DNA of 64,000 nucleotides from Clostridiales bacterium (GCA_012839295.1 DUNO01000041.1:62001-126000); one strand, 5' to 3'. Shown: positions 10,122-19,237, counted from the stretch's first letter. Notes: generated by a model from the letters alone, not told the origin. Made by a program: numbers and translations.

Positions 10122-10334
10122 ATGAGTAAGAACAAGGAAAAGGAAATTGATTTAGAGCATATAAAGCCAGAAGAGGCCATCAAATACGAGATAGCGGAGG
10201 AGCTTGGTTATCTGGATAAAGTGAAAACAGGTGGCTGGAAGTCCCTTACCGCAAAAGAATCTGGCAGGATTGGCGGATTAATGGCGAAGAAGAAAAGAGA
10301 AGAGAAGCAAAAGCAAAGTCAAAATGAGGGGTAG
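10122..10334 (+). CDS. Small acid-soluble spore protein, alpha/beta type
   Basis: 70 aa DNA-binding protein that coats spore DNA and protects it in dormancy. The segment KYEIAEELGYLDKV followed by GGWKSLTAKESGRIGG matches the two conserved blocks of the family, and the first block contains the usual germination-protease cleavage region. The start at 10122 follows GATGGGAG; the longer frame from 10071 adds residues with no family match. Expression would be expected in the forespore under sigma-G, but no promoter was confidently identified. The charged Lys/Glu/Gln tail is longer than in many members. Confidence 0.88.
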   Translation: MSKNKEKEIDLEHIKPEEAIKYEIAEELGYLDKVKTGGWKSLTAKESGRIGGLMAKKKREEKQKQSQNEG

Positions 10335-10349
10335 TGCAAGCACTACCCC
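10328..10349. terminator. Perfect hairpin between convergent genes
   Basis: GGGGTAGTGC and GCACTACCCC form a 10-bp perfect stem with a two-base nominal loop. It contains the stop codons of both the spore-protein gene and the convergent ROK gene. No T tract follows on either strand, so termination is plausible but not certain. Confidence 0.55.
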
Positions 10350-11503
10350 CGAATATCGATATGGTTTAATTTAAGAATTTCCACCCCTAAAAAGCCTTTA
10401 ATCGCAACACAGATGCCGCCGAGCAGGATGGAGGTATCCTGGAGAACCGAGGGGACAATGCTGATATAGCTGTTCATCCTGCTGATTAAGGCGGACTGGA
10501 TCCGCTTGGTAATATGGGGAAATTGGATTGTAAAGGCACTGTTGATGATTACAATGTCGGGATTATAAGCATTCAATATATTGTTAATCCCGATGGACAT
10601 ATATTTAATAAAATCCTCCATGATTTTAAGGGCATGGGGGTCATTTGCTTCATAGGCTTTCGTAAACTGCTCGAAGCTTACCTCCTCCAGGTTTTTTAAG
10701 GAGGAAAATTCCTTTAACAGGGAGCGTTCGGAAGCGTATTGTTCAAAGCAGCCTTTGTTGCCGCAGGGGCATTGCCGCCCTTCGATGTCAATAATGGTAT
10801 GCCCGAATTCCCCGGCTCTTCCATTATAACCGGTATAAAGCTGGTGGTTGATGATGATGCCAAGACCGATACCGGAATGCACGCTGATATTTGCGATATT
10901 GGAATAGTCATATTGAAAGGTATTCTCTCCGATGACCGAAAGGTTAGCTTCATTTTCCAGATATACGGGTACGCAAAAATGCTGTTCCAAGTCGCCCGCC
11001 AGGTTGATTCCGGTTAAATTGTAGTAGGGTGCGAAGGAAACCTGGTTATTCGTTATAACACCATGAATTCCAAGGGTAATGCCTACTAATCCATAATCAG
11101 AATCTCCGGGAAGCTTCATGGATTCAATCAGCTCCGTCAATACCTTAATGATATTGGAAGCATTTTTCGGAGTCTTGATCTGCTTTAGGCTGCAGTCCTC
11201 CCCTGCCAGGTCAGATACCAGGGCGGAGATTGTATCAACGCCGATATCTATTCCGATCACATAGCCGGCCTTTTTATGGAGGCTTAATAAAATCGGCTTT
11301 CTTCCCAGGTTTGTATCGTCACTGCCTATTTCAATCACCAATTTTTTATTAATCAGCTCCTGCACGATGGCAGAAATAGTCGCCTTCGTCAAGCCCAGAT
11401 GCTTTGCAATCGCAGCCCTGGAAATGCTGTTATTGCTGATGATTGTCTCAAGCACTAACTTTGTATTGATATCTCTTATGAGTTCCTTGCTTCCTGTTAC
11501 CAT
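10343..11503 (-). CDS. ROK family transcriptional repressor (NagC/XylR type)
   Basis: 386 aa. The N-terminus is a winged helix-turn-helix (residues about 10-65: NTKLVLETIISNNSISRAAI and what follows), then a ROK sugar-kinase fold with GIDIGVDTISALV and the zinc-binding motif CPCGNKGC. The start at 11503 has AAGGA eight bases upstream; in-frame TTG at 11521 and ATG at 11512 are less well placed. Such repressors leave DNA when a sugar binds. It is divergent from the glycan-utilization locus, and a palindrome lies just downstream of its own -10 element, so autorepression is likely. The ligand is unknown; XylR-like xylose sensing is possible because xylB lies at the far end of the locus. Confidence 0.88.
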   Translation of the reverse strand: MVTGSKELIRDINTKLVLETIISNNSISRAAIAKHLGLTKATISAIVQELINKKLVIEIGSDDTNLGRKPILLSLHKKAGYVIGIDIGVDTISALVSDLAGEDCSLKQIKTPKNASNIIKVLTELIESMKLPGDSDYGLVGITLGIHGVITNNQVSFAPYYNLTGINLAGDLEQHFCVPVYLENEANLSVIGENTFQYDYSNIANISVHSGIGLGIIINHQLYTGYNGRAGEFGHTIIDIEGRQCPCGNKGCFEQYASERSLLKEFSSLKNLEEVSFEQFTKAYEANDPHALKIMEDFIKYMSIGINNILNAYNPDIVIINSAFTIQFPHITKRIQSALISRMNSYISIVPSVLQDTSILLGGICVAIKGFLGVEILKLNHIDIRG

Positions 11504-11573
11504 GATAGCCATCCTTTGCAACGTTGGATTTCATTCTGTATTCCTGACGTAGAACATGTCATTGCCTACTTTA

Positions 11574-11623
11574 AAGTTTCAAACTTATGAGTTTATTATA
11601 AGGAGTTTAATTTAGGAAGTCAA
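11574..11623 (-). promoter_or_regulatory. Promoter and probable operator of the ROK gene
   Basis: On the minus strand TTGACT (11623-11618) and TATAAT (11600-11595) are separated by 17 bases, a near-consensus sigma-A promoter. The 13-base palindrome AAGTTTCAAACTT (11574-11586) covers the expected transcription start. Its AGTTT/AAACT half-sites resemble ROK/XylR operators of Firmicutes, which suggests autoregulation. Confidence 0.65.
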
Positions 11624-11749
11624 GGATAGCGTTGCTTCGGTCTGTAAAGATGCATAAAATCTTTAATAAAAACTTGGTGATTTTGCTGAAATCATGTAAA
11701 TCTTAATATTTTGCAATACAGCTTTTAATTTTGAAATACAAAATAATTT

Positions 11750-12066
11750 TTAAATAGTAAAATATATCTGGCAAACCGAATATCAACGGTACACTTTGCA
11801 AAATTCTTTAAAAAGGCCATAGGAAGTAACCTTAATACCGATGTGGACGGTGGAGGTAATCATCATAGCATATTTGATGGAGGATCATTGCCTGGGCTAT
11901 TACTGGATAACGCGGAGGATGGAAAGCCGAAAAGCTATGGGTATGCAGAATACAACGGTGTACGGCTCAAGGTGGAAGATATGGCAGAATGATAGATTGG
12001 CAGAAAGGACATGGTATTGCCCCTTTTGCAGAGCACTTTAAAAAAATGGTATGTCAGGAAGACTAA
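11750..12066 (+). pseudogene. Possible decayed coding fragment of unknown family
   Basis: A frame open from about 11750 to the TGA at 11990-11992 encodes a Gly/Asn-rich peptide including DVDGGGNHHSIFDGG and AEYNGVRLKVEDMAE. It has no start codon or ribosome site. A second frame begins with an ATG overlapping that stop (11989) and continues MIDWQKGHGIAPFAEHFKKM to a TAA at 12064. The two read as one protein after a single frameshift, and a good terminator follows. This suggests the 3' remnant of a lost gene. I do not recognise the family, and chance cannot be excluded. Confidence 0.35.
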
Positions 12067-12099
12067 AATGAAAGCCTCCTGACATGCCATTTTCATTTT
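12048..12099 (+). terminator. Rho-independent terminator
   Basis: GGTATGTCAGGA (12048-12059) pairs with TCCTGACATGCC (12077-12088), with one G-U pair, followed by ATTTTCATTTT. A run of A before the left arm makes it possibly bidirectional. It follows the decayed fragment and insulates the promoter of the rhamnosidase gene. Confidence 0.75.
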
Positions 12100-12144
12100 A
12101 CAGTAAGATATCAAGTTCTAGGTTTTGTCCATAGGATATGCGTG

Positions 12145-12192
12145 AAATCCACATACGGATTTGTTGTTATTTCATGGCTTACAAGCTATAAT
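12145..12192 (+). promoter_or_regulatory. Promoter and palindrome upstream of the GH78 gene
   Basis: TTGTTA (12164-12169) and TATAAT (12187-12192) are 17 bases apart. Immediately upstream is the palindrome AAATCC-ACATAC-GGATTT (12145-12162), placed where an activator or repressor could control the promoter. The transcript would start about 20 bases before the ribosome site of the rhamnosidase gene. Confidence 0.6.
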
Positions 12193-12218
12193 GGGAGCAA
12201 ATTTGAGGAGGAGATGCT

Positions 12219-14942
12219 ATGAACGAACTTAAATTTATCCATATGAAAACAGAATACTTTATAGATCCTATTGGGATAGATGTATTAAATCCGGTATTAA
12301 GCTGGAATGTTTCAACGGATGAAAATTCCTGGGAGCAGGAAGCCTATCAGATACTGGTGGCGGATTCTGAAGATTTTACGGATGAAGCAGCTTTGGCTTG
12401 GGACAGCGGAAAAGTCATGGGACGTGAAATGAAGGCATTTTATCAGGGAGATCAGCTGCGTTCCAATACCAGATATTTCTGGAAGATCCGGGTATGGAAG
12501 GCAGGAGAGAATAAACCAAGTGAATACAGCCGGACGGGATCCTGGCAGATGGGGCTCCTACAGGCTGGGCAGTGGAAGGGGAAATGGATTGGTGTCTTAG
12601 GAGATACCACATCAAATCCGGTCTACCGGCGCAGCTTTTCCCATACAAAAGCGATTAAGCAGGCCTTTGCCTATATCTCCGGCTTGGGACATCATGAATT
12701 GTATATTAATGGGAAAAAGGTCAGCGACCATATACTGGAACCGGGTTGGACCGATTATAAGAAAACCTGTTTCTATTGTACTTATGATATAACAAAGATG
12801 CTTCAAAAGGCAGAGTTACCTCAGGGAATAGAGATGGCTCAGAGAACGGGTATGTCTCAGGGGTCGGAGATGAATCAGAGAACGGACATGCTCAGGAAAA
12901 CGGACATATCCCAGGAAGCAGGCCCACAGCAAAATGACTATCAGCATATATTCGGTGTTATGCTGGGGGATGGTATGTATCATGTGGAGGCCGGCCAGGG
13001 GGGCAGATATGTCTATTACCCCCGCTCCTATGGGAGAATGAAGTTCATATTCCAGGCTGAAATAGAATACGAAGACGGCACCAGGGATACTGTTATAAGC
13101 GATAGGAATTGGATGACGAAGCCCGGCCCCATAACCTTTTCCAGTATGTACGGTGGGGAGGATTATGATGCCAGATTGGAAATCCCGGGCTGGTGTTCAC
13201 CGGAAGGAGAAAAGCTGGAGGGCTGGGAAAAAGCGGAGGAGGTAGCTGCGCCTTCCGGTAAGCTGTGCTCCCAAAAGAATCCCCCTTTAAAGGTAATGAA
13301 AACAATAGAACCGATTTCTGTCATGGAGACAAAGAAGGGTGTTCTGCTATATGATTTAGGGGAAAACTTCTCCGGCTTTATAAAAATAAGGGTGAAAGGA
13401 GAGCCTGGGCAGACCATCCGTATAACTCCCGGTGAACTATTGGATAAGGATAAGGAACCGGACCAGACCGTTACCGGTAAGGATTATTATTGGAAATACA
13501 CCATTGGAAGCAGGGGAGAGGAAATATGGGAACCCAGATTTTCATACTATGGTTTCCGGTATGTGCAGGTTAAGGCGGAAGATGGTGACCTGCCGGAAAT
13601 CCTTGGATTAGAGGGCAGGTATATCTATCCGGACATGGAGCTGGCAGGTGAATTTTCCTGTTCCAATGATTTGTTTAATAAAATCCATAAACTGATCACG
13701 AACGCCATGTTAAGCAACATAAAAAGTGTTTTGACGGACTGTCCCCACAGGGAGAAGTTTGGCTGGCTGGAGCAAAGCCATCTCATCGGTCCTGCATTGT
13801 TAGGTAATTATGACTTGAGGAATATCTACACCAAAATATTGGAGGATATCCGTGATGCCCAGCATGATAACGGGCTGGTCCCGGATATTGCCCCGGAGTA
13901 TGCGGTGTTTGGATACCATAGCGGATATATTGATTCTCCCGAGTGGGGAAGCGCAGCGGTAATTAATCCCTGGTATTTATATAAAAAATATGGTGACAGC
14001 TCATTTATAAAGAATAATTATGATGTCATGAAAAAATACACGGATTATCTGACAAGCCGCACACATCACAGGGTGCTGCATCATGGACTGGGGGACTGGT
14101 GTGACCTTGGGGTCCGGGCACCATTTACCCAAAATACGCCGATCCCCCTGGTAGCTACGCCAATTTATTATATTGATCTGGATATTATGAGCAGGAGCGC
14201 TGCGCTGCTGGGCTTAAAAGAGGATGAAGGCTATTATGGCAATTTGATGGAGGAAGTAAAAAAAGAATTCAACCTGCAGTTTTATGATGACCAGACGGCA
14301 CATTATGGGACAGGAAGCCAGGCAGCACAGGCTCTTGCATTAATGGCAGGGCTGGTGGAAGAAGACCAGACCGGGAGAGTAGCAGAGGAACTGGCCGCCA
14401 ATATCAGGGCAAACCAAAACGGTACTACTGCAGGGGATGTGGGGCATCCCTATGTAATGGCTGCCCTGACAAAGTTTGGCTGCTCTCATGTGGTAAATGA
14501 CATGATGAATGTGACAGACCGGCCTGGATATGGCTATCAGGTCGCCTGCGGTGCCACTACCCTGACGGAAGAGTGGGACGGACCCTTTCCGGAAAAGCCT
14601 CACGGCTCCCAGAACCATTTTATGCTGGGAAGCGGTGACGAATGGTTCTATACGGGACTTGCCGGTATTCGCAGTATCCGAAGTGATTATGGTGCAGATA
14701 CCATTGAAATAATACCCTATTTTGCGGAAGGGGTGGACTGGGTAAAGGCCTGGCAAATGCATCCCTATGGAAGAGTATCCGTGGAGTGGCGCCGGGAAAA
14801 AGAAGGAATTGTGCTGGATATCGTGATTCCCCCTAATGCAAAGTCACAGATAGAATTACCCGCTGAAGATTCCTCTTCCAGAATAAAAGTAGGTAGCGGG
14901 AGACATCATTTTCATATCAAATATAATAACAGAGTATCGTAA
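12219..14942 (+). CDS. Alpha-L-rhamnosidase, GH78
   Basis: 907 aa. Removes terminal alpha-L-rhamnose from oligosaccharides. N-terminal beta-sandwich domains (about residues 1-450) include RRSFSHTKAIKQAFAYISGL and LYINGKKVSDHILEPGWTDY, typical of the family. The (alpha/alpha)6 barrel follows with TDCPHREKFGWLEQSH, GLVPDIAPEY, DSPEWGSA and GDWCDLG, the blocks carrying acidic catalytic residues in GH78. A C-terminal beta-sandwich closes the protein. There is no signal peptide, so it should act in the cytosol. The start follows GAGGAGGAGAT. Residues about 205-240 are an in-frame repeat of two 12-residue units absent from typical members. It is probably transcribed with the next gene. Confidence 0.92.
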   Translation: MNELKFIHMKTEYFIDPIGIDVLNPVLSWNVSTDENSWEQEAYQILVADSEDFTDEAALAWDSGKVMGREMKAFYQGDQLRSNTRYFWKIRVWKAGENKPSEYSRTGSWQMGLLQAGQWKGKWIGVLGDTTSNPVYRRSFSHTKAIKQAFAYISGLGHHELYINGKKVSDHILEPGWTDYKKTCFYCTYDITKMLQKAELPQGIEMAQRTGMSQGSEMNQRTDMLRKTDISQEAGPQQNDYQHIFGVMLGDGMYHVEAGQGGRYVYYPRSYGRMKFIFQAEIEYEDGTRDTVISDRNWMTKPGPITFSSMYGGEDYDARLEIPGWCSPEGEKLEGWEKAEEVAAPSGKLCSQKNPPLKVMKTIEPISVMETKKGVLLYDLGENFSGFIKIRVKGEPGQTIRITPGELLDKDKEPDQTVTGKDYYWKYTIGSRGEEIWEPRFSYYGFRYVQVKAEDGDLPEILGLEGRYIYPDMELAGEFSCSNDLFNKIHKLITNAMLSNIKSVLTDCPHREKFGWLEQSHLIGPALLGNYDLRNIYTKILEDIRDAQHDNGLVPDIAPEYAVFGYHSGYIDSPEWGSAAVINPWYLYKKYGDSSFIKNNYDVMKKYTDYLTSRTHHRVLHHGLGDWCDLGVRAPFTQNTPIPLVATPIYYIDLDIMSRSAALLGLKEDEGYYGNLMEEVKKEFNLQFYDDQTAHYGTGSQAAQALALMAGLVEEDQTGRVAEELAANIRANQNGTTAGDVGHPYVMAALTKFGCSHVVNDMMNVTDRPGYGYQVACGATTLTEEWDGPFPEKPHGSQNHFMLGSGDEWFYTGLAGIRSIRSDYGADTIEIIPYFAEGVDWVKAWQMHPYGRVSVEWRREKEGIVLDIVIPPNAKSQIELPAEDSSSRIKVGSGRHHFHIKYNNRVS
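12831..12914 (+). repeat. 36-bp in-frame tandem repeat in the GH78 gene
   Basis: Two 36-bp units encode EMAQRTGMSQGS and EMNQRTDMLRKT, followed by a partial unit DISQ. They lie within an N-terminal beta domain, probably in a loop. Confidence 0.8.
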
Positions 14943-14952
14943 GGAGGATTTT

Positions 14953-15975
14953 ATGATAAAAAATACTGATCCCAGAATACAGAAATATTTAACACCTTAT
15001 AAATATGGTAAACCTGTGCTGGAAGGTTCCGGCCTGGAGGGAGCCTTTGACTGCTGCGCCGTTGACATTCCTTTTGTATTTTATCATAACAGACAGTTTT
15101 ACATGATGTACAGCGGGTTTAGCGGAAGAGGCTATCAGACCGCCCTGGCGGTTAGCGGCAACCTGTTGGACTGGAAGCATAAAGCGGTTATCTTAGGACC
15201 AGCAGGAGAAGGGCGCTGGGATAGTGTAGGCGCTGCCGGCACCTGGATTATTAAGGAATCGGATGACCTTTTTCAAACCCCGGTGCTCAAAAAGATAGGA
15301 GGAAAATACTGGATGGTATACCATTCCTACCCGGAAAACGGATATGAAGCGGGACCTGCTGAAATTGGCCTGGCCTGGACCGAGGATGAGGAGCTGCTCC
15401 GCTGGAACCGGCTGGATAAACCGGTATTCTCCTGGAGGGACGGGGAATACTGGGAAAGAGGAGGCCTTTATAAGGCTTGTATCGTCCAAAAGGAGGGTAC
15501 TTATTTTATGTATTATAATGCCAAAACCCCGATCAGGAGCTGGATTGAGCAGACAGGTGCGGCTATCTCGAAGGATCTGCTCCATTGGACCAGGTGCGAA
15601 CAAAATCCTCTATTAAAGGTTACGGAGGAAGGCTGGGACACGAAGTTCCTATCGGATCCCTGTGTGGTAAGGGATGGGGAGCTTTGGCTTAATTATTATT
15701 TTGCATATGATATGAACCATGCCCAGGATGGACTTGCCCTATCCACGGACCTGCTCCATTGGGATAAGGTTGAGGATCCCATTGTACCAAATGGAGCTGC
15801 CGGTACCCTTGATGAAACCCATGCCCATAAAGCCTCCATTGTCTATTATGAGGGTAGGCTGTATCATTTTTATTGTGCTGTAAGACCTTTTCGGGAAGGG
15901 GATAAAACGAACATATATAATGAATACAGGACAATCACAGTTGCCTGCTCCCACTCTTTTGAGACAATAGAATAG
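14953..15975 (+). CDS. Five-bladed beta-propeller glycosidase (GH43/GH32-like)
   Basis: 340 aa, start set by AAGGAGG eight bases after the GH78 stop region. Repeating blade motifs such as FYMMYSGF, YWMVYHSY, YFMYYNAK and LWLNYYFA, with alternating LLDWKHK, LLHWTRC and LLHWDKV segments, are typical of the GH32/43/62/68 and GH130 propeller enzymes. It has no signal peptide. Substrate cannot be told from motifs; the neighbours suggest arabinose, galactose or mannose side chains on the same glycan as the rhamnosidase. The family assignment at fold level is firm, at GH-number level it is not. Confidence 0.78.
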   Translation: MIKNTDPRIQKYLTPYKYGKPVLEGSGLEGAFDCCAVDIPFVFYHNRQFYMMYSGFSGRGYQTALAVSGNLLDWKHKAVILGPAGEGRWDSVGAAGTWIIKESDDLFQTPVLKKIGGKYWMVYHSYPENGYEAGPAEIGLAWTEDEELLRWNRLDKPVFSWRDGEYWERGGLYKACIVQKEGTYFMYYNAKTPIRSWIEQTGAAISKDLLHWTRCEQNPLLKVTEEGWDTKFLSDPCVVRDGELWLNYYFAYDMNHAQDGLALSTDLLHWDKVEDPIVPNGAAGTLDETHAHKASIVYYEGRLYHFYCAVRPFREGDKTNIYNEYRTITVACSHSFETIE

Positions 15976-15977
15976 AG

Positions 15978-16038
15978 GAAAACTGCATATCTTATCTGTG
16001 AAAACTGCATTCAAAAAAGAATGGATCGATCTTATACT
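15978..16038 (+). promoter_or_regulatory. Candidate activator-dependent promoter of the importer operon
   Basis: Two identical 11-base direct repeats GAAAACTGCAT occur at 15978-15988 and 16000-16010, 22 bases apart (two helical turns). The second abuts a weak -35 TTCAAA (16010-16015), spaced 17 bases from -10 TATACT (16033-16038). Tandem direct repeats overlapping a poor -35 are the usual layout for AraC-type activators, and an AraC-type response regulator is encoded downstream at 21039. Binding is inferred. Confidence 0.5.
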
Positions 16039-16075
16039 ATACCTGTACTTAAAAATAAAACAGGGAGGAAACATT

Positions 16076-17437
16076 ATGAAACGCTTAAAAAGTATGATAT
16101 CACTTATGCTAGTAATGCTACTGCTGGCGGGAGCTGTATTTACAGGATGCAGTAAGACAGGGAAGCCCGCAGACAACGGGTCAGGAACTGGGACAGGAGG
16201 AAATGGAACTGGCGAAGCCGGAACTGACGAAGGAAGCAATTTAAACTATGAAGGGGTTACATTAAGCCTGGTCATGGCACAGGGCTGGGACACCAAGGGA
16301 CGGGAAGCCCTACTTCAAAAGTATACGGAGAAAACCGGTGTCAAGTTTGATGTCCAGATGCTGCCGGATGATATGGCCTCTGAATTAATTAAAACCAAAT
16401 TTGCAACGGATGAATTGCCGGATATTATCCTGAATTCAGGCTCCGTTCTGGAGCACACCTATATGCTCCCGGAGCAGAAGCTGGTAGATCTCACCCAGGA
16501 GCCTTGGGTAGAGCAGTTAATTAACAAAGAAGGCTTTATGGTAAATGAAAAGATATGGGGTATACCCTTAGGCGGACAGGGCTTCTTTGCATTCGCCGTC
16601 AATAAGAAGGTCTTTGAAGAAAACGGGCTTCCCATACCAAACTCAAAAGCGGAGCTTGAGCAGGCTTTTGAAACCTTAAAGGCAAATGGTATTCAGCCCA
16701 TGTACTTAGGCTCCAGGGATCCATGGCTTGTGGGCAATATGTTAAGCGGCACCATCCAGAAAGCATTGGAGCAGGATCCTGAACTGATTGATAAACTAAA
16801 TACAAACCAGATTAAATATGCGGAAATTCCCGGCTTTATTGCAGCCCTTGATGATTTAAGAAGATGGAATGAAGCAGGTTATCTGGGGAATAATACCATG
16901 GCTGATTCCTGGGACGGTCATTATCAGGCCTTCGCGGAAGGAAAAGCAGGCGTGACCATTGGTTTAACCACCTGGGATGTAACCATTGAAGAAAAATATC
17001 CTGGAACAGCAGATAACATCGCAATGATTCCGTTCTATATCGGAGATAGCGATACCTATTTTGCAGGCACCACAGCTCAGTGGTATATTCCGAAATCAGG
17101 AAAGAATGTGGAGATTGCAAAGGATTTCTTCCGCTTTGCGGCAGAGCAGGAAAATTTAAATGCCTTCTATCAGGCTATGGGTGAAGCTTCAACTCCATGG
17201 AAGGGCGTGGAGGTGGAATGCCTGGCTCCGACCAAACAATTAATAGAGAACTTAAACAGCGGTGAATATTCTTACCATTTCGGTCACAATGTGTTGGCGC
17301 AGGGTCAGGACTTTGACGGGCTTTGCAAACTGGCACAGGAGGTTATCATTGGAAGCTTAACACCGGAGGATGCTGCAAAGGCATATGACGACATGAGGGC
17401 TCAGATTGCAAAGGCTCTTGGTATGCAGGGATTCTAG
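16076..17437 (+). CDS. ABC transporter sugar-binding lipoprotein
   Basis: 453 aa extracellular solute-binding protein of the family 1 type. The start at 16076 follows GGGAGG; the longer frame lacks a site. A signal peptide with the hydrophobic core SLMLVMLLLAGAVF ends at a lipobox with Cys, so it should be lipid-anchored on the outer face. A Gly/Thr/Asn-rich linker follows. Motifs such as LPDIILNSG and WGIPLGGQGFFAF match oligosaccharide-binding proteins. It captures the substrate for the two permeases downstream. A strong hairpin after its stop would raise its expression relative to them. Confidence 0.92.
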   Translation: MKRLKSMISLMLVMLLLAGAVFTGCSKTGKPADNGSGTGTGGNGTGEAGTDEGSNLNYEGVTLSLVMAQGWDTKGREALLQKYTEKTGVKFDVQMLPDDMASELIKTKFATDELPDIILNSGSVLEHTYMLPEQKLVDLTQEPWVEQLINKEGFMVNEKIWGIPLGGQGFFAFAVNKKVFEENGLPIPNSKAELEQAFETLKANGIQPMYLGSRDPWLVGNMLSGTIQKALEQDPELIDKLNTNQIKYAEIPGFIAALDDLRRWNEAGYLGNNTMADSWDGHYQAFAEGKAGVTIGLTTWDVTIEEKYPGTADNIAMIPFYIGDSDTYFAGTTAQWYIPKSGKNVEIAKDFFRFAAEQENLNAFYQAMGEASTPWKGVEVECLAPTKQLIENLNSGEYSYHFGHNVLAQGQDFDGLCKLAQEVIIGSLTPEDAAKAYDDMRAQIAKALGMQGF

Positions 17438-17443
17438 TCAGCA

Positions 17444-17470
17444 GGGGGCTTTTACAAAGCCCCCTTTTTA
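17444..17470 (+). terminator. Intra-operon terminator/attenuator after the binding-protein gene
   Basis: GGGGGCTTT pairs with AAAGCCCCC around a short loop and is followed by TTTTTA. Partial termination here would give more binding protein than permease, a common arrangement. Confidence 0.85.
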
Positions 17471-17512
17471 AAACAATAGACAGCTTATTGCAGATTGATT
17501 GAGGTGAGTGCC

Positions 17513-18385
17513 ATGAATTTGAAAAAGGCATATCCAAATTATTTTTGGATTATTCCATTGGTTATCTATACGGTTATCTTTATTTTGCCAAGTATTATGG
17601 GCTTGTTGTTTTCCTTTACCAACTGGACCATATACTCACCGGTAAAGACATTTAGCGGGTTGGATAATTATAAAAACTTATTAAATGACAATATGTTTAG
17701 GATCGGCATTAAAAATACGATTGCCTTTACGGTTTTTACGACTATTTTAAAGACGGTAGTGGGTTTTGCACTGGCGATCGCTTTAAATGTAAAGCTCAGG
17801 ACCAAGAATTTATTACGTACGGTATTTTACTTACCCACCATTTTCAGCGGCCTGATTATTGGTGTGATTTTTAAATCCATATTGATGCCCAATAACGGGC
17901 TGTTAAATGTGTTCTTAAGCTTTTTTGGCCCAGCCCTGGGTGCCAATGACTGGCTGGGGCAGCCCTCCACAGCAATGTTTTCCGTAATACTGGTGGAAAT
18001 CTGGCGTGGCGCAGGCTTTTGTATGGTCGTTCTCCTGGCAGGCTTACAGGGGATTTCCACGGAGTATTATGAGGCAGCCACCATAGATGGTGCCAATGGC
18101 TGGCAGAAATTCAAGCTAATTACTACGCCCTTAATGCTGCCCACCTTAAACACGGTTATATCTTTAAACGTCATCGGCGGCCTAAAGGTATTCGATATTA
18201 TTATTGCCCTTACCAAAGGAGGACCGGGGTTATCGACGGAGGTATTAAGCACCACGGTTTACAAATATCTCGGTAATGGGGCAATGGGCACCGGCAGCGC
18301 TGCCAATATGTGCCTGACTATCTTTGTTATTCTGGTATTTGCCCTGGTAAACGGCGGATTGGCAAAGCTGGAGGTGGATCAATGA
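17513..18385 (+). CDS. ABC transporter permease, MalF/UgpA type
   Basis: 290 aa with six predicted membrane helices. It carries the cytoplasmic EAA loop as EYYEAATIDGANGWQKF, the contact site for the ATPase. The start at 17513 follows GAGGTGAG. It pairs with the next permease; their coding regions overlap by four bases. No ATPase gene is nearby, so a shared MsmX/MsmK-type ATPase encoded elsewhere probably energises the transporter, as is common in Firmicutes. Confidence 0.93.
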   Translation: MNLKKAYPNYFWIIPLVIYTVIFILPSIMGLLFSFTNWTIYSPVKTFSGLDNYKNLLNDNMFRIGIKNTIAFTVFTTILKTVVGFALAIALNVKLRTKNLLRTVFYLPTIFSGLIIGVIFKSILMPNNGLLNVFLSFFGPALGANDWLGQPSTAMFSVILVEIWRGAGFCMVVLLAGLQGISTEYYEAATIDGANGWQKFKLITTPLMLPTLNTVISLNVIGGLKVFDIIIALTKGGPGLSTEVLSTTVYKYLGNGAMGTGSAANMCLTIFVILVFALVNGGLAKLEVDQ

Positions 18386-19203
18386 AAAAGCAGAAAATTT
18401 ATAAAACCATTTTATTAATCTGTATGTGGGTGTTGAGCCTTTCCGTTATATTTCCCCTCCTTCTGGTCATTGTAAATTCAGTAAAAACCGCGGCTGAATC
18501 CGATATTATGCGGCTGACCCTGCCAAAGGCCTTCCAGTTTACGAACTTTAAGGTGGTAATGGCAGAAGGAAAAGTGCTGCGGTCCTTTTTTAACAGCGTA
18601 TTCATTACAGTCTGCGGTGTGGGGCTATCCTCGATCCTGGGAACCATGGCTGCATTTGTCATGGCGAGGAATCCCAGCAGGTTAAACCGTTCTGTGAGAA
18701 AATACTTTATGCTGGGTTTAATTATTCCCATGCAGGTGATATCATTAATAGAAGTATTAAAAAAGCTCCATCTGTACAATCAATATGTAGGACTGATCCT
18801 GGTATATGTGGCAATTTTCCTGCCCATGACCATGCTGCTGGCTTACAGCGCGGTGAAGGCCTTACCAAAGGAAATGGATGAAGCAGCCATGGTTGACGGC
18901 TGCGGCCCCTTGAGATTGTTTTTCGGTATTATCATCCACTTAATGAAGCCGGTTATTACAACGATCTGCGTAACCCAGTTTATGTTTATCTGGAATGATT
19001 TCCAGTTTCCGCTGTACTTAATATCAGATTCCAATAAATGGACTTTGGTCTTAGGTGTATATGGATTTATCGGAAAATATTCCTCCCAGTGGAATCTGGT
19101 TTGTGCCCATATTTTAATAAGCAGCTTACCGATCGTATTGATTTATTTATTTGGACAAAAATATATTGTGGATGGAATGGTATCCGGTGCAGTAAAAGGA
19201 TAG
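18382..19203 (+). CDS. ABC transporter permease, MalG type
   Basis: 273 aa, six membrane helices. The EAA loop is visible as MDEAAMVDGCGPLRLFF. The start at 18382 forms an ATGA overlap with the previous stop and has GGAGGTG four bases upstream, so translation is coupled. It ends with VDGMVSGAVKG, the usual end of this family. It completes the importer with the binding lipoprotein. Confidence 0.93.
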   Translation: MKKQKIYKTILLICMWVLSLSVIFPLLLVIVNSVKTAAESDIMRLTLPKAFQFTNFKVVMAEGKVLRSFFNSVFITVCGVGLSSILGTMAAFVMARNPSRLNRSVRKYFMLGLIIPMQVISLIEVLKKLHLYNQYVGLILVYVAIFLPMTMLLAYSAVKALPKEMDEAAMVDGCGPLRLFFGIIIHLMKPVITTICVTQFMFIWNDFQFPLYLISDSNKWTLVLGVYGFIGKYSSQWNLVCAHILISSLPIVLIYLFGQKYIVDGMVSGAVKG

Positions 19204-19237
19204 ATAATACAAAATAATATCAGGCAGGGACGATGCA

